Source of the DNA: Chloromonas sp. AAM2
Lineage: Eukaryota > Chlorophyta > Chlorophyceae > Chlamydomonadales > Chlamydomonadaceae
Direction: 5' to 3'
Assembly: GCA_004335635.1 (NCBI GenBank)
Contig: QAXH01000387.1
Coordinates: forward strand, 1-18,841
Length of the DNA stretch: 18,841 nt
Part shown: in pieces, positions 9,509-18,743 of the stretch
Position numbering within the stretch: position 1 is the stretch's first letter
Layout: each line of letters begins with the position of its first letter
Notes under the pieces: generated by a model
Database searches by the model: none
What the model was told of the DNA's origin: nothing
What the model saw: the letters and a program-made list of their open reading frames with translations, nothing else
Position numbers and translations under genes: made by a program

Positions 9509-10381
9509 ATGGGCAAGAAGCGAAGAATGCCGGATGTTATCGACCTCGACGCGGAAAGGACGCTCTACAGTAGCTTTGTATCAGCCGCCAACTCTATGAG
9601 CCAGCTTTATTCTCAGGCAGTGCAGCAGCAGCGCAAGTCTTCGGCTGCTGCCTCCAGACAAACACTGGTGCGAGCAGCACAGCTGATGCACTACTCTGCT
9701 CAACATCTGCAACCGTGTGCTCTTATGCTCTTTGTGATGGGGTCTGACGCGACTTTTCGCCTGCAATCATGCTGTGCAGGAACGTGTGCTAGGCTTTCTT
9801 CTCAAGGAGCACGGTAGTTCAGACGTTGTACCCAAAGCGGCCATTTTGCAATTCCTCCAGCAGGAATACGAGGTGCGGCTCCACGGACTTGTTTGCCCAG
9901 CACCCTATCAAAGTTTGCTTGATTCAAGGCCTGGATGATAGCTTGCTTCTGCACCTCACGCCTGCAGGCTATCGATGGCAGCGAGAACATGCCGCATCAA
10001 TTTCCTGTGCAGCTGCTCCCAACGATGACACAAGGTGAGGGGCAGACTGAGTCCATGCGTTCATGCATGGGGCCTTTACCATCGTTGAGCCAACATGCTG
10101 CATTTTGCCGCTCTACAGGCCCAGCCGACAGTCATCACAGCCATCCAGGCCCTGTGGATCCTCTCGCATGCAAACCACCTCTGCGGACGTCCATGCTCAG
10201 CCCCACCAATAAGCGTGTCAACCTCTGCACATCATCTAGCCCGTTCTCAGCCATGGATACAGCTGAGCACGACCGCCACACAGGCATGGAGGCCAGCATG
10301 CCACAAGTGCTGCTGCCTGGCCACCCGCATGAATCCCACAACAACCACAGCAAGTTTGGGGCAGGCTTTGGCGCGTGCTAA
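9509..10381 (+). CDS. Conserved plant/green-algal protein of unknown function
   Basis: Four exons: 9509-9667, 9780-9872, 9968-10034 and 10119-10381 (stop TAA). They are in frame throughout and give 193 aa; all introns are GT-AG. The N-terminus (residues 9-84) has the pattern DVIDLDAERTLYSSFVSAAN, then SMSQLYSQAV, then an R-Q-T-L-E-R helix and AAILQFLQQEYE. I recognise this from uncharacterised land-plant proteins that share an (I/V)DLD-KTLY-F-SAANSISQLY start and a LQQE-(L/Y) helix; no function or name is recalled. The C-terminal half is rich in His, Pro and Ser (SPTNKRVNL, SAMDTAEHD) and likely disordered. Exons 1-2 are strong. Exons 3-4 rest on splice sites, frame and composition. No TGTAA follows within 2 kb, so the 3' end may be wrong and the candidate exons at 10544-12519 could belong to this gene. 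It is divergently arranged with the dienoyl-CoA reductase gene. Confidence 0.72.
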
Positions 10382-10543
10382 GGGCATGGAAAGGAATTTG
10401 GTTTGCTTCACAGGTCTGATTACATCGCTGGCTGTTTTTACAGCTTGCGTGCTCTCAAACTTGGCAGTGGGGTGATGGCATGCCAGCGCATGCACAGGCG
10501 TGTTCAAGGGCTGTGAACAGGTGCATGCACATGGTCGTTCAGC

Positions 10544-12519
10544 ATGTGCGGATCACACAGTGCTTTCTTGGCATACTTATGTCAGAATTTAGGCAGCACT
10601 TTTGTGCCCCATGACCTTCCTAGCTCTTGCCGTGCAGAGTTAGTGAGCCTGATGGCCTACAGCCAGTTCTATGACCAGATGTTAAGGTTGCCCAGGCAGG
10701 AGAGTAGGTCCCAGGTAGCTAGTCCTTTGATCTGTCGTTTTATTGCCATTCGACCTGTCCGCTTCTCTCTTGACTTGACGCCTTTTTGCGTCATGCTGTG
10801 TGGTGACTTTTGAGGTGTGCCTCTTTCAATGTACAATGACTTGCATCAAGCCAGCAGGTACGCATAGTCTTGATCTCTGCGTTGGAGGTCGGATCAGCGG
10901 ATTGAAATGACTCTGATAGCTTGGGGTCTTCCACTTTGTTTTGCAAGTGCAATGCCCAGGCACTGCCCGAGTGCTTGGAGCAGCATTTGTTGAACAATTG
11001 TTGTGTGCTGATAGTAGGTATGAAAGGAACCATTTTTGTTACATAATGAGTGGGAAACTCGTGGCATTCAGGCATTCCCAATGAGCATTAGCTTGCAGGC
11101 CATTCTGCCCCTTTTGGCTTGACGCAGGCCAGAAGCATCACTGTTAATGTATATGCTTTGCTGACAGCGTGCCACGGCCACCGTCTGCTGGGCGCCTGTA
11201 CTTGTTTGACTTGTGTGTTGCCACACACTGTTTGGTGAGCGAGTTGGCTTGGTGGTGTAACTGAGGATGTATTTTCTACCGGTTGATGGATGCGAACGCA
11301 ACACGAACAGTGCATACTGATACAACACGACAAGCCAGCCTGTCAACAAATCGTGGGATCAAGCCATCTTCTGTTACACAGGTTGACAGCAATTGGCACC
11401 TGAGCAACCGTGCCAAAGCGGGCTTGTTCCATTCTCCGCTGCACAGCCATCGCAAGCCCTCAAAGGTTGGGTGTCGTGCACTGGTTAGCTGCCAACGTTT
11501 TACCATTAGTTTTACAGCTTTCAACGTATCCACGCCTTGCGAGTTAGGCCAATGTCAACCCCTACTCCATGTCACACGGTTCATGATTCTGTGTAGCTGG
11601 GGTGTATCAGTTGTGAAATCATGCACCTCACATGCCACATGTCATGGATCTCGTTTAGTCAGAGATCAGGGACAGTCGCAGTATAACTAATCAGCTTGGC
11701 AGACACTTGTTTACACCCAGAAAGAAGTGCTAGGACAGCTGGTTGGAGTTCCACAACTCCAAGAGAGCTGTGCCGTCTGGTGTGGTAAAGTAGCAGAGGG
11801 AGAACTGGCAAACTTCTTTTTTTTTCCACCCACATCGGTTAGTGGCTATGAGCTGAGGTGGTGCCATCCTGAGGTTGAGCATACCGCAGATCATAGAGCT
11901 GTGGTGATTGATTACAGTGACATGCCCTATTGCCGATCGGCTCAGTATCCGATCAGCGCATAGGATTTTTAACTGCAAGGGTAATTGCACCCCATGGTGG
12001 GTCTGTTAACAGCAGTCATTCCTGACAGGGTTCACGAACGTCAAGCAGTAAGTGGATGATGGAATGGTCGGATACAGGGACCGTCACTGTACTTTCAACT
12101 GCCGGTGATATGGACGCAATCAACATACAGGTGGTGGTTTCTATGCAATCAACATACAGGTGGTTTCTACGCAATCAACATACAGGTGGTGGTTTCTACG
12201 CAATCAACATACAGGTGGTGGTTTCTACGCAATCAACAGGCAGGTGGTCATGGCACGTATTGCAGCAATGTGTGCACCACTGTGGCAGCGAAATTTGTGA
12301 AATACTGAGCCAACCAAGCAGTTAAGGTATTATCTTGGATTGACTCTGCATCTGGTGCACTGCATCCGCAGCAGTCGACTGGTTGCAAGAAGCATGTGGC
12401 AAGCTGCTCATGCTGTTTTTTTGCGTTTCTGACGTTTCAGCAACAGCCAGCGTGCGCACAAGAAGGTCGCACGTCCCAGTACGGCTGATTCTATGCGCAA
12501 GGAAACTGCCAAAAGATGA
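10544..12519 (+). CDS. Tentative small multi-exon gene, no recognised family
   Basis: A phase-consistent chain exists: 10544-10714 (from an ATG; frame reads ELVSLMAYSQFYDQMLRLPR and ends SRSQ before a GT donor), 11721-11784 (KEVLGQLVGVPQLQESC), a 19-base exon at 12029-12047 followed by a perfect GTAAGT donor, and 12441-12519 (KKVARPSTADSMRKETAKR, then TGA). It would give 110 aa with a basic C-terminus. A TGTAA signal lies 20 bases past the stop. A further phase-0 exon at 11382-11465 is possible. Against it: no family resemblance, a 1-kb intron and a micro-exon. The 10544-10714 exon could instead begin at 10639 behind a good acceptor and be a downstream exon of the gene that starts at 9509. 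The chain may be wrong in part or whole. Confidence 0.28.
12116..12248. repeat. 29-bp minisatellite, about 4.7 copies
   Basis: The unit is GCAATCAACATACAGG followed by TGGTGGTTTCTAC. Copies start at 12116, 12145, 12171, 12200 and 12229; the second lacks one GGT (26 bp) and the last is partial. Because 29 is not a multiple of three, the open frame across it shifts its peptide each copy and is unlikely to be coding. It would fall in the last intron of the tentative gene. Confidence 0.95.
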
Positions 12520-12538
12520 AGAAACTGTGCTATGCTCC

Positions 12539-12543
12539 TGTAA
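12539..12543 (+). promoter_or_regulatory. Possible TGTAA poly(A) signal
   Basis: TGTAA, 20 bases after the candidate stop codon at 12519. It supports a plus-strand transcript ending here, but a pentamer match is weak by itself. Confidence 0.3.
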
Positions 12544-12942
12544 ACTGAATGGATAAACTTACTGATATAAACAAACGGTGAAAACAAACGGTTTCAAACA
12601 TGACATCGCCAGGCTGAACTCTCAAACTCAGGCAGTCAATTCATGGAAAGTGTCAACGCCTTGCCTGTTGCGCTTGCCATCACCCTGCCCCTTCCATTGA
12701 TCAAGAACGGAAGTTGGGGGCTCGAAGACGATTAGATACCATAGTAGTCTCAACCATAAACGATGCCGATTAAATTTTATCAATGCCTCCGCTTGTTGGA
12801 CTGATCTCCTGTAATTGTTTTTACCTGTCCACCAGAGTAACGCCCAGGTACACCAGGATGTCTGAGCTACGCCTGGAAACTTCAGGTTGAGTGGTTGTGA
12901 TTGCACAACTTCGGCCGCTTCACTTCAGCCCCAGACCAGGCG

Positions 12943-12986
12943 TTCACATGTAGGTTGGACGGGCTGGAATCCCTCTCCTCTCGTGA
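12943..12986. repeat. Dispersed repeat, copy 2
   Basis: Near-identical to 8302-8345, same orientation (core TAGGTTGGACGGGCTGGAAT). Conservation is confined to about 44 bp; the flanks differ. Confidence 0.75.
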
Positions 12987-13345
12987 TGGCCCAACTCAGA
13001 ATCACAGATTTCAGCCAATTGGGGCCATTGCCAGTCAGTTGGGGGCATCGTTGCCAGTCAGTGTACTCGCTGAGTTCAGTGTAGAGGAGGTAAAGTGTGA
13101 ACATAAGAGGCATGGCTGGCATGGATGTAGACCAGCCAGCAGGACCTGCTGAAAGTGATCCCGTGATTCTCTTCCCTCTTTCTGTTCCTGGACTAGTGCC
13201 AAGACTCGTTGTGGCCGCTGAGTTGCTCGCTGCTTTCTGTGTCAACCCACCCGATTGTAATCGTACATCAGTGAACACTAGTGCCAGCCGCTGGTGATGT
13301 TGCAATTCTCTCATCAGGAACATCATGTTCTTGGGGTCAGAGCAA

Positions 13346-13395
13346 GCTTATTGATGAGGTGCTGCAGATCAGAGGCTTACCTGATGAGGTGCTGC
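13346..13395. repeat. Short direct repeat
   Basis: GCTTA followed by TTGATGAGGTGCTGC at 13346-13365 recurs as GCTTAC followed by CTGATGAGGTGCTGC at 13375-13395. It is non-coding as far as can be seen. Confidence 0.55.
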
Positions 13396-13829
13396 CATCG
13401 TGAGGGATGCATGGCAAGTGCATCCTTCAAGTGTTCAAGTTCAGGGTCAACCTGCTGGCTCTGATGCAAACAAAGGCTGGGGGCTCACGCCAAACACGAG
13501 GTAGGTTGGCCCGTTACCAACCGACGAGCGGACCCCCAACATGATGGCCGTCTCGCTTTCTGCTCGGCCACAGCCCTCTGCTACGCTTGCCCGATCCGTC
13601 TGTCCCAGACCGGCCTAGGCGCACCATCGCCAGCCTTCTCTGACAAAGGTGCGTAAGAGTCGCGATCAGGATTTGTTGGCGCGACGAGTATGTGGAGCAG
13701 TGATCATTGCGCAGCGAACGCCGCAGCAAGCAGCACAAGCAATTAGATTAGAAGCATGGCAGCTATCGGCGCGGCGTAGCGCCAGTGATTCCCAAGACTG
13801 ATGGCCCGTACACTGTTTGCCGCCTATAG

Positions 13830-14832
13830 ATGTCTCTCCAGTCCGCAAGCAAGCTGCAGCCGCTGGCTATTGCCCGGGCATTTGCCCGTGGCCTGTCCAG
13901 CCAGGGTGTGTCTCCTCTTGGTGAGTGGCGCCAGAGAACAAGTTTGCTGGGTTTGCAATCAGCGGAAGCTCGACACTCACCAGCCCCCTCTGCTGCCTTG
14001 CTTCCTTCACAGGCGCTTCCGTGCCAGCAGCTGTGTCTCAGCAGGTGAGCTACGTTTGCAGCAGGCGGATCACAGGGTGCTTGAACCCTTGAGGGAGGGC
14101 ATGCACTAGCAACGACATGGCAACCTGCCTCATCGATCGCTCTTTGTACACCATTGGCAACGTGCGCATGGCGATCATCAAACCACGATGATGGATTGGT
14201 AGAACATCGCTGATCGGTGCACTCCTCTTGTTTGCAGACTGAGATCCCATCCGCAGTGAACCAGGCGGTCATGCCCGCGAGCGGCCTGCGGGTAAGCAGT
14301 ACCCATCAGCATGAAGACTATCACAGCTCTCGCAGCAGGGCAGCACTCTCCTGCCACGACCAACCCGATGCGATTCTGCTGCCCTAGCTCCGACTTGCCC
14401 AAGCACACAGCGCTGGTTTGTTACATAGTGTTATTGTCAGCATTGGTTGCGTTCATTCGTGCGGTTATGCGCCTGTCATCAGTATCTCCTTCCTCGAACA
14501 CCATGCAGGCACCCACCGTCTTCGGTCTCAATGCCAGCTCCATCGCTTCCACCATCCGTGCCAACGCTGCCGCCGCTCCCATGGCGATGCAGCAGCCACG
14601 CTCCATGAGCATCCTGGCTGCCTCCAAGATGGTTGGCGCTGGTTGCGCTACCATCGCTCTGGCAGGCGTGGGCGCTGGTCTGGGCGTCATGTTCGGCTCC
14701 CTCATCAACGGCGCTGCCCGCAACCCCAACATCGCCAAGCAGCTGGTCGGTTATGCTCTGCTGGGCTTCGCTCTTACAGAGTCCATTGCCCTGTTCTCCC
14801 TGCTGGTGGTGTTCTTGATTCTGTTCGCTTAG
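13830..14832 (+). CDS. Mitochondrial ATP synthase subunit c (ATP9), nuclear-encoded precursor
   Basis: Proton-carrying ring subunit of the mitochondrial F1Fo ATP synthase, imported from the cytosol. Four exons: 13830-13920, 14013-14044, 14238-14291 and 14509-14832 (stop TAG), 501 nt, 166 aa, all GT-AG. Residues 1 to about 90 form a long Arg/Ser/Ala-rich presequence beginning [20 protein letters not shown], with no acidic residue before Glu43. The mature 8-kDa part starts near Ser91 ([14 protein letters not shown]). It is a two-helix hairpin: a glycine-rich first helix ([20 protein letters not shown]), a polar loop with the invariant Arg130-Asn131-Pro132, and a second helix with the proton-binding Glu150 in ALTESIALF. 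No residue of the core is missing. A nuclear ATP9 is typical of chlorophycean algae. Codons in the last exon favour GCC, CTG and CTC, suggesting a highly expressed gene. Presequence and mature part are on different exons. Confidence 0.97.
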
Positions 14833-15646
14833 ATGCATGCACCCAAGCAAACAGCTTTTTGAAGGGCAATCGGTGGGTTGCCCTCGCTGGACATCGGTTA
14901 GGCAGCTACAGGTCCTGTTTTGTGCTTAGATTGGTGTCAGCCAGAACACTGGCAGCAGGTAGCCTTTGCACCATGCAACTGAGCTATGCGTCTGGGCCTG
15001 CGATGGCCTGGCAGGTGCTGTTTGGACAGCTCACATGCCTGCGGATTGACTGTGCGTGTGCATATGCTTGTGAGGGAATGCTTGATTTTACGGCTTGTAA
15101 GAGTAACTGTGCTTAATCAAAAATTGCACTACTGGAGGGGGCATGTCAGGCATAGTCTGCATGCTTCCGAAGCTTGCTACACAGTACATCTTGCACATCC
15201 AGTTGCATGCTACAGTGCCACACATCGTATACATGCCAGCTTGCTCCTGCCACACTTGGCCGTCAGCGTATCGCAAGTGCTGTTGCCTGTACATGAGTGC
15301 AGAAGGTTGAAGTTAGCACCTGCAGAAAGCATGCATACTTGACCACGCTTTCTTGCCCAGCAGTACAACACCTCGTCGCAAAGGCTTGCAAACCCTGCTG
15401 TGATGCTTTTAGATTTGACATGTGTGTGCTTGTCTCAACAACCATGAAAGCCTTGCCAAAGCCCTGGCAGCAGCATGCTTGGGCACGAAATTTCAGTACG
15501 GATTAAAACATGACAACCAAATAAGAATTCCAAAGCAGCACGATTGAACAAGAACTACCTACCAGCTACTAGAAAACCAGTGATTGTTTGATCTGCAATT
15601 GTCATTAAGGCGGAGTCCTTTTCAGTCAAACTTTGGACTAGGCTGC
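14833..15646. other. Convergent 3' flanks of ATP9 and the endonuclease III gene
   Basis: No exon is recognised on either strand. A plus-strand TGTAA lies at 15096. The stretch near 15480-15620 is more A/T-rich and directly follows, in minus sense, the endonuclease III stop. Confidence 0.65.
15096..15100 (+). promoter_or_regulatory. Probable TGTAA poly(A) signal of ATP9
   Basis: TGTAA 264 bases past the ATP9 stop, a normal distance for a green-algal 3' untranslated region. Confidence 0.5.
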
Positions 15647-18117
15647 TCACGTGCGTGGTCTGCGCCTGAGTGCAAACTTGGCAAATCCCGCATCTGGGTC
15701 TTGCATTGCCACTACCCTCTCGACCGCAACACCTTCTTTCTCAGCCTGAACGGTACTTGACACACGGGTAGTAGAGACAGTCTCACGCCTGGATGTTGCG
15801 CGGAGTCTGGTCTGCTTGACCTGCTGCACTGTGCCACCATCCATATGTTGCTTTGCGTCTGTGATGTCAGTGTACACAGGCAGGCCTCCACGGTCTGCTA
15901 ACAACGCCCGCTCATCAGTGCTCCCAACCAAGCTGGCTACTGCCACCTCCAGGGCCTCCTCTTGTGCATCCAAGCTGCCTGTACGTCCACGTTTACGCCC
16001 ACGTGCCTTTCTGCCTGTGTTACCAGTCGCTGGTGTGCCTTCTTCCTGGGCCTGCTGCTGCTGCAGCAGCAGCAGACTATCTGTAGCGAGTTGCGCGGTG
16101 ACAAGAGAGCTCGCCTTCCTGGGGCCTGTGGACGGCTTGCGGCCAGGCCTCGCTGGTGATGCTCCTTGCCTGCAAAGCACAGTACAGGATGCCTTAGAGT
16201 ATGGCTTTTGTGGACCCATCCCGCTCCTGCATGGCCATTGCCGTCAAGGTGTCTTGCCTTGGGCTTAGCCCTGCGCAGGGTGTTTGTTGAACCCACTCAA
16301 AACATCGTTTCAATGACAGGCAAGCGCCAGCCTGTGTGAACTGTAGACCCAGCTTCTGAAGCGTCTATTCTCCTGAAGCTCGTGTCTCATGTCTGTGTCC
16401 TCGCAGCCCAAAGAGCCTTGGGAAAAGCCCGAGGTTGTCCACACGATTCTTCCACCACTAAAACCTTATAATTTCCACGATGCACCCTGTTTCTGGTCTG
16501 TAATTTCTAGGGGGTTTTGAGGTGCTTACTTCACATGCTGCATCGCAAATACTGTTTAGATTTCCCACTAGATGATGCTGAAACTGCACACGCTTCCTAA
16601 GCTCGGGACTGGGATCACGTTGCAGAATAAGCCATGCGCACCCTACTCTACACGGTATGCATTGATACGTGGCTCAACACGTGACTATGACACAAGGCAG
16701 ACTGCCACTTGGCAGCCCACCTGTCGTAAGGTGCCACAGCTGCCCAGCTGCAGATCGGACACTGAGACGGATCATGGCCTTGGGCAGGGCAGTGCTCTCG
16801 GCCAAAGTATATGATCTGCGCGTTTGGAGAAAAGGTACACATGCGCCAGTCAGGTGTGTGAAGAGTTGATGAAGAGCGGCACTTGCAGACCCTGCTTTGC
16901 AGCAGCATGACGCGTCGTGACTTCACCTGAGTTGCTGGTACGTCGTAAGTGAGATTGTGATCCGGTTAAGGCAATTACTTGCAGGCCGTGCTTTGCAGCA
17001 ACACGACAGTGCCTGGTCAATTGCCAGTACCCTGGTTCATCGCTGCCATCTCCCACTCGCCAGGTGTTCACCTGTAAATGTGCATGTCTCCACGCGTCGC
17101 TTGGAAAGAGCGCCTTGAGGTCGGCCTCAGTCTGCTCCACACTGCTGCCGCTGGTCAGTCCCCAGCGCTGGGCCAGCCTGCATGGGGACGTGGGCTCGGT
17201 GTTGGCGGGACATTCGCAGGCACATGGCGGGAGAAGGAGCTGACACCGGCTGGTTTACTGAGCAAGAAAACAAGCAAACCCATGGCGGTTGACAATGGCA
17301 TAGGGTGGGTGTGATACAGGATAATGTTGACTTCGCTCAATTGACGTGAGGAGGCCGAGTGGCAGCACCAACACGAGCATGAGCGGGTTTTGAGTTCAAC
17401 AGCCGAGTGGGAAAGCCATGTGGCACAGCACGATGACCACCTGTGCGCGCTACTATGTAACTGATGTACCGGAGGATCAATTTCTGCAAAGCACCACAGG
17501 ACATGCCACAGATGTGCCGCCATGTGCACCACGCCCTGTCAAGTAAACATGTGCGTGTGTACATGCACTTGTGCCATGCACCTGTGTATGTGCGTGTCCA
17601 CAGGAAAGGCGGGCTGGTTGAAGGCCTGCGACATGACCACACTGGCAGTCTTGTGGCCCACGCCCGGCAGGGCCTCCAACGCCTCCCAGCTGCCGGGCAC
17701 CTCGCCGCTGTGCAGCTCAACCAACATCTGTGGCACACAGCACAAACAGGTAACTGTTGTGCATTCTGCATAGCCGAGCAGCATGCATGTGTCAACCTTG
17801 CGTGTTCTGCTGTCAAGAAACGTGTCAGCTTGCAGCCCAACCTGCTGCTCAGCACTTGTTTTGTAAGATATATTTGTTGTGATAGTGTGATAGTGATAGT
17901 GCAGAGCCATTGATAGCCATTCACCAAGCACACGTGCAGCACCCAGTCATTATCAAAAGTTGTTATCAAAACTGCTGCCATCATCATCAAAACTGTGGGC
18001 ATGATCAAGGAGCCACCAAGTCCAGGATGATATGCCCACCTTGCTGAGAGCCACGATGTTCTTGGCCTTGGTGGGCCCCAGGCCCAGAAACCGAATCACA
18101 TGCGCCACTTGGGATAC
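15647..18117 (-). CDS. Bacterial-type endonuclease III (DNA glycosylase/AP lyase), 5'-partial, with C-terminal tail
   Basis: Base-excision repair enzyme that removes oxidised pyrimidines and nicks abasic sites. Visible exons in transcript order: 18117-18040, 17727-17582, 17177-17072, 16815-16721 and 16169-15647 (stop TAG at 15647-15649), 948 nt, 315 aa, all GT-AG and in phase. Seen: FLGLGPTKAKNIVALSK; the helix-hairpin-helix LEALPGVGHKTASVV with the catalytic Lys; FPVDTHIHR with the catalytic Asp; SSVEQTEADLKALFP; and IIYFGREHCPAQGHDPSQC followed by PICSW, the iron-sulfur region. The N-terminal helices (the usual LLSAQ..TD region) are absent from the window, so earlier exons lie beyond the right edge or are lost. 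Only three cysteines (C-x8-C-x2-C) are seen where E. coli Nth has four. The last exon adds a 173-residue tail with LLLLQQQQ and a basic GRKARGRKRGR patch that could be a nuclear signal. The tail joins in phase but could instead belong to another gene. The core resembles bacterial Nth more than eukaryotic NTHL1. Confidence 0.85.
16052..16075. repeat. Perfect 24-bp palindrome (CTG)4(CAG)4 in coding sequence
   Basis: Four CTG codons followed by four CAG codons, encoding LLLLQQQQ in the last exon of the endonuclease III gene. The sequence is its own reverse complement. Confidence 0.95.
16881..17035. repeat. Diverged tandem duplication in an endonuclease III intron
   Basis: ACTTGCAGACCCTGCTTTGC and what follows from 16881 recurs from 16977 as ACTTGCAGGCCGTGCTTTGC, with related sequence on to CAGTACC or TGGTACG. 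Spacing is 96 bp. Confidence 0.7.
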
Positions 18118-18120
18118 CTG

Positions 18121-18148
18121 CGCATGCATGCATGCATGCATGCATGCG
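18121..18148. repeat. 28-bp perfect palindrome, (GCAT)n tract at a 3' splice site
   Basis: CG, six overlapping GCATGC steps, then CG: the whole 28 bases equal their reverse complement. On the minus strand it ends three bases before the first base of the exon that starts at 18117, with only CAG between. Confidence 0.95.
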
Positions 18149-18292
18149 TTGGCCAGCTGGGGTGATGCACGGCCCGAGGCGGTGTCACATGTGTGCCTAT
18201 GACACAACCGTCGCACGCCTGGGCTTCACAGGAATGACTACCAGTCTTCTGCCTCTAGGCCATCTGTGTTTTCTTAACACGCGAATAATATT

Positions 18293-18473
18293 GCAAACCA
18301 GGGCTGTCCTAAAACAAGCAATAGTCTAAGGACAGGCATGGGGATCAACATCAGGCCTGGAACATGCTCTTTGTTCAATCCTAGTGTCACACATCTCTGT
18401 CGGTCTCCATGTGAAACAGGCCCATCACATGGAAGTCTTCAAACCAGGATTGTCAAGAGCAGGCATGGAGATC
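18293..18473. repeat. Diverged direct repeat
   Basis: CAAACCAGGGCTGTC...GGCATGGGGATC at 18293-18345 recurs in shortened form, CAAACCAGGATTGTC...GGCATGGAGATC, at 18439-18473. Confidence 0.55.
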
Positions 18474-18581
18474 CTCACCATTGAAAAACCATACAAAAAA
18501 GATGTTTGCCAGTTCTGGGACACTTGTATTTACTGATTTGGTACACCACATAAGCCACGCCCTGGGAGAACAATACACTCG

Positions 18582-18588
18582 CACACAC

Positions 18589-18625
<37 letters not shown>

Positions 18626-18633
18626 CACACACA
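18582..18633. repeat. (CA)n microsatellite
   Basis: About 25 CA units with two AAC interruptions. Confidence 0.97.
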
Positions 18634-18743
18634 GTGTCAGAAGCCAAGTGTCAACCGGAGGCGCCCTCAAAGTCTCCCACTTCAAAACACATGCGGTACA
18701 GCTTTGAGTCACACAAGAAATGTCCCAGAACTGACAAACATCC

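Larger units (their letters stand above)
10382..13829. other. Long interval with only tentative coding content
   Basis: This 3.4 kb stretch holds a weak multi-exon candidate (10544-12519), a 29-bp minisatellite, the second copy of a dispersed repeat and short overlapping open frames on both strands at 12925-13326. The last few hundred bases must contain the ATP9 promoter, but no motif was identified. No known protein family was recognised. Confidence 0.5.

Noticed and set aside
11727..11963. ADHRAVVIDYSD stretch as the end of a LINE endonuclease domain
   Set aside because: Only a few residues resemble the SDHRAVV motif; no other endonuclease motif is present nearby.
12116..12248. CRISPR-like array
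   Set aside because: The units are directly adjacent with no spacers; it is a minisatellite in eukaryotic DNA.
12056..12325. Open frame across the 29-bp minisatellite as a repeat protein
   Set aside because: The unit length is not a multiple of three and the peptide changes frame every copy, so it is unlikely to be selected as protein.
12830..12870. Minus-strand LVYLGVTLVDR as a LINE RT C-terminal remnant
   Set aside because: The match is about ten residues followed by a stop; too short to claim.
12925..13326. 133-codon minus-strand frame and the overlapping plus-strand frame from ATG 13112 to about 13297
   Set aside because: Both strands are open over the same bases and neither resembles a known family or has convincing splice context. 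The minus-strand frame overlaps the dispersed repeat.
13801..13829. ATG at 13801 as the ATP9 start
   Set aside because: It is out of frame with the ATP9 presequence; the ATG at 13830 opens the frame that splices correctly.
14418..15116. 232-codon plus-strand open frame
   Set aside because: It is the +1 shadow of the ATP9 last exon, which in its proper frame gives a textbook subunit c.
16170..16720. Additional exon between the cluster region and the tail of endonuclease III
   Set aside because: Direct joining is already in phase, and no protein-like segment flanked by good splice sites was found in this intron.
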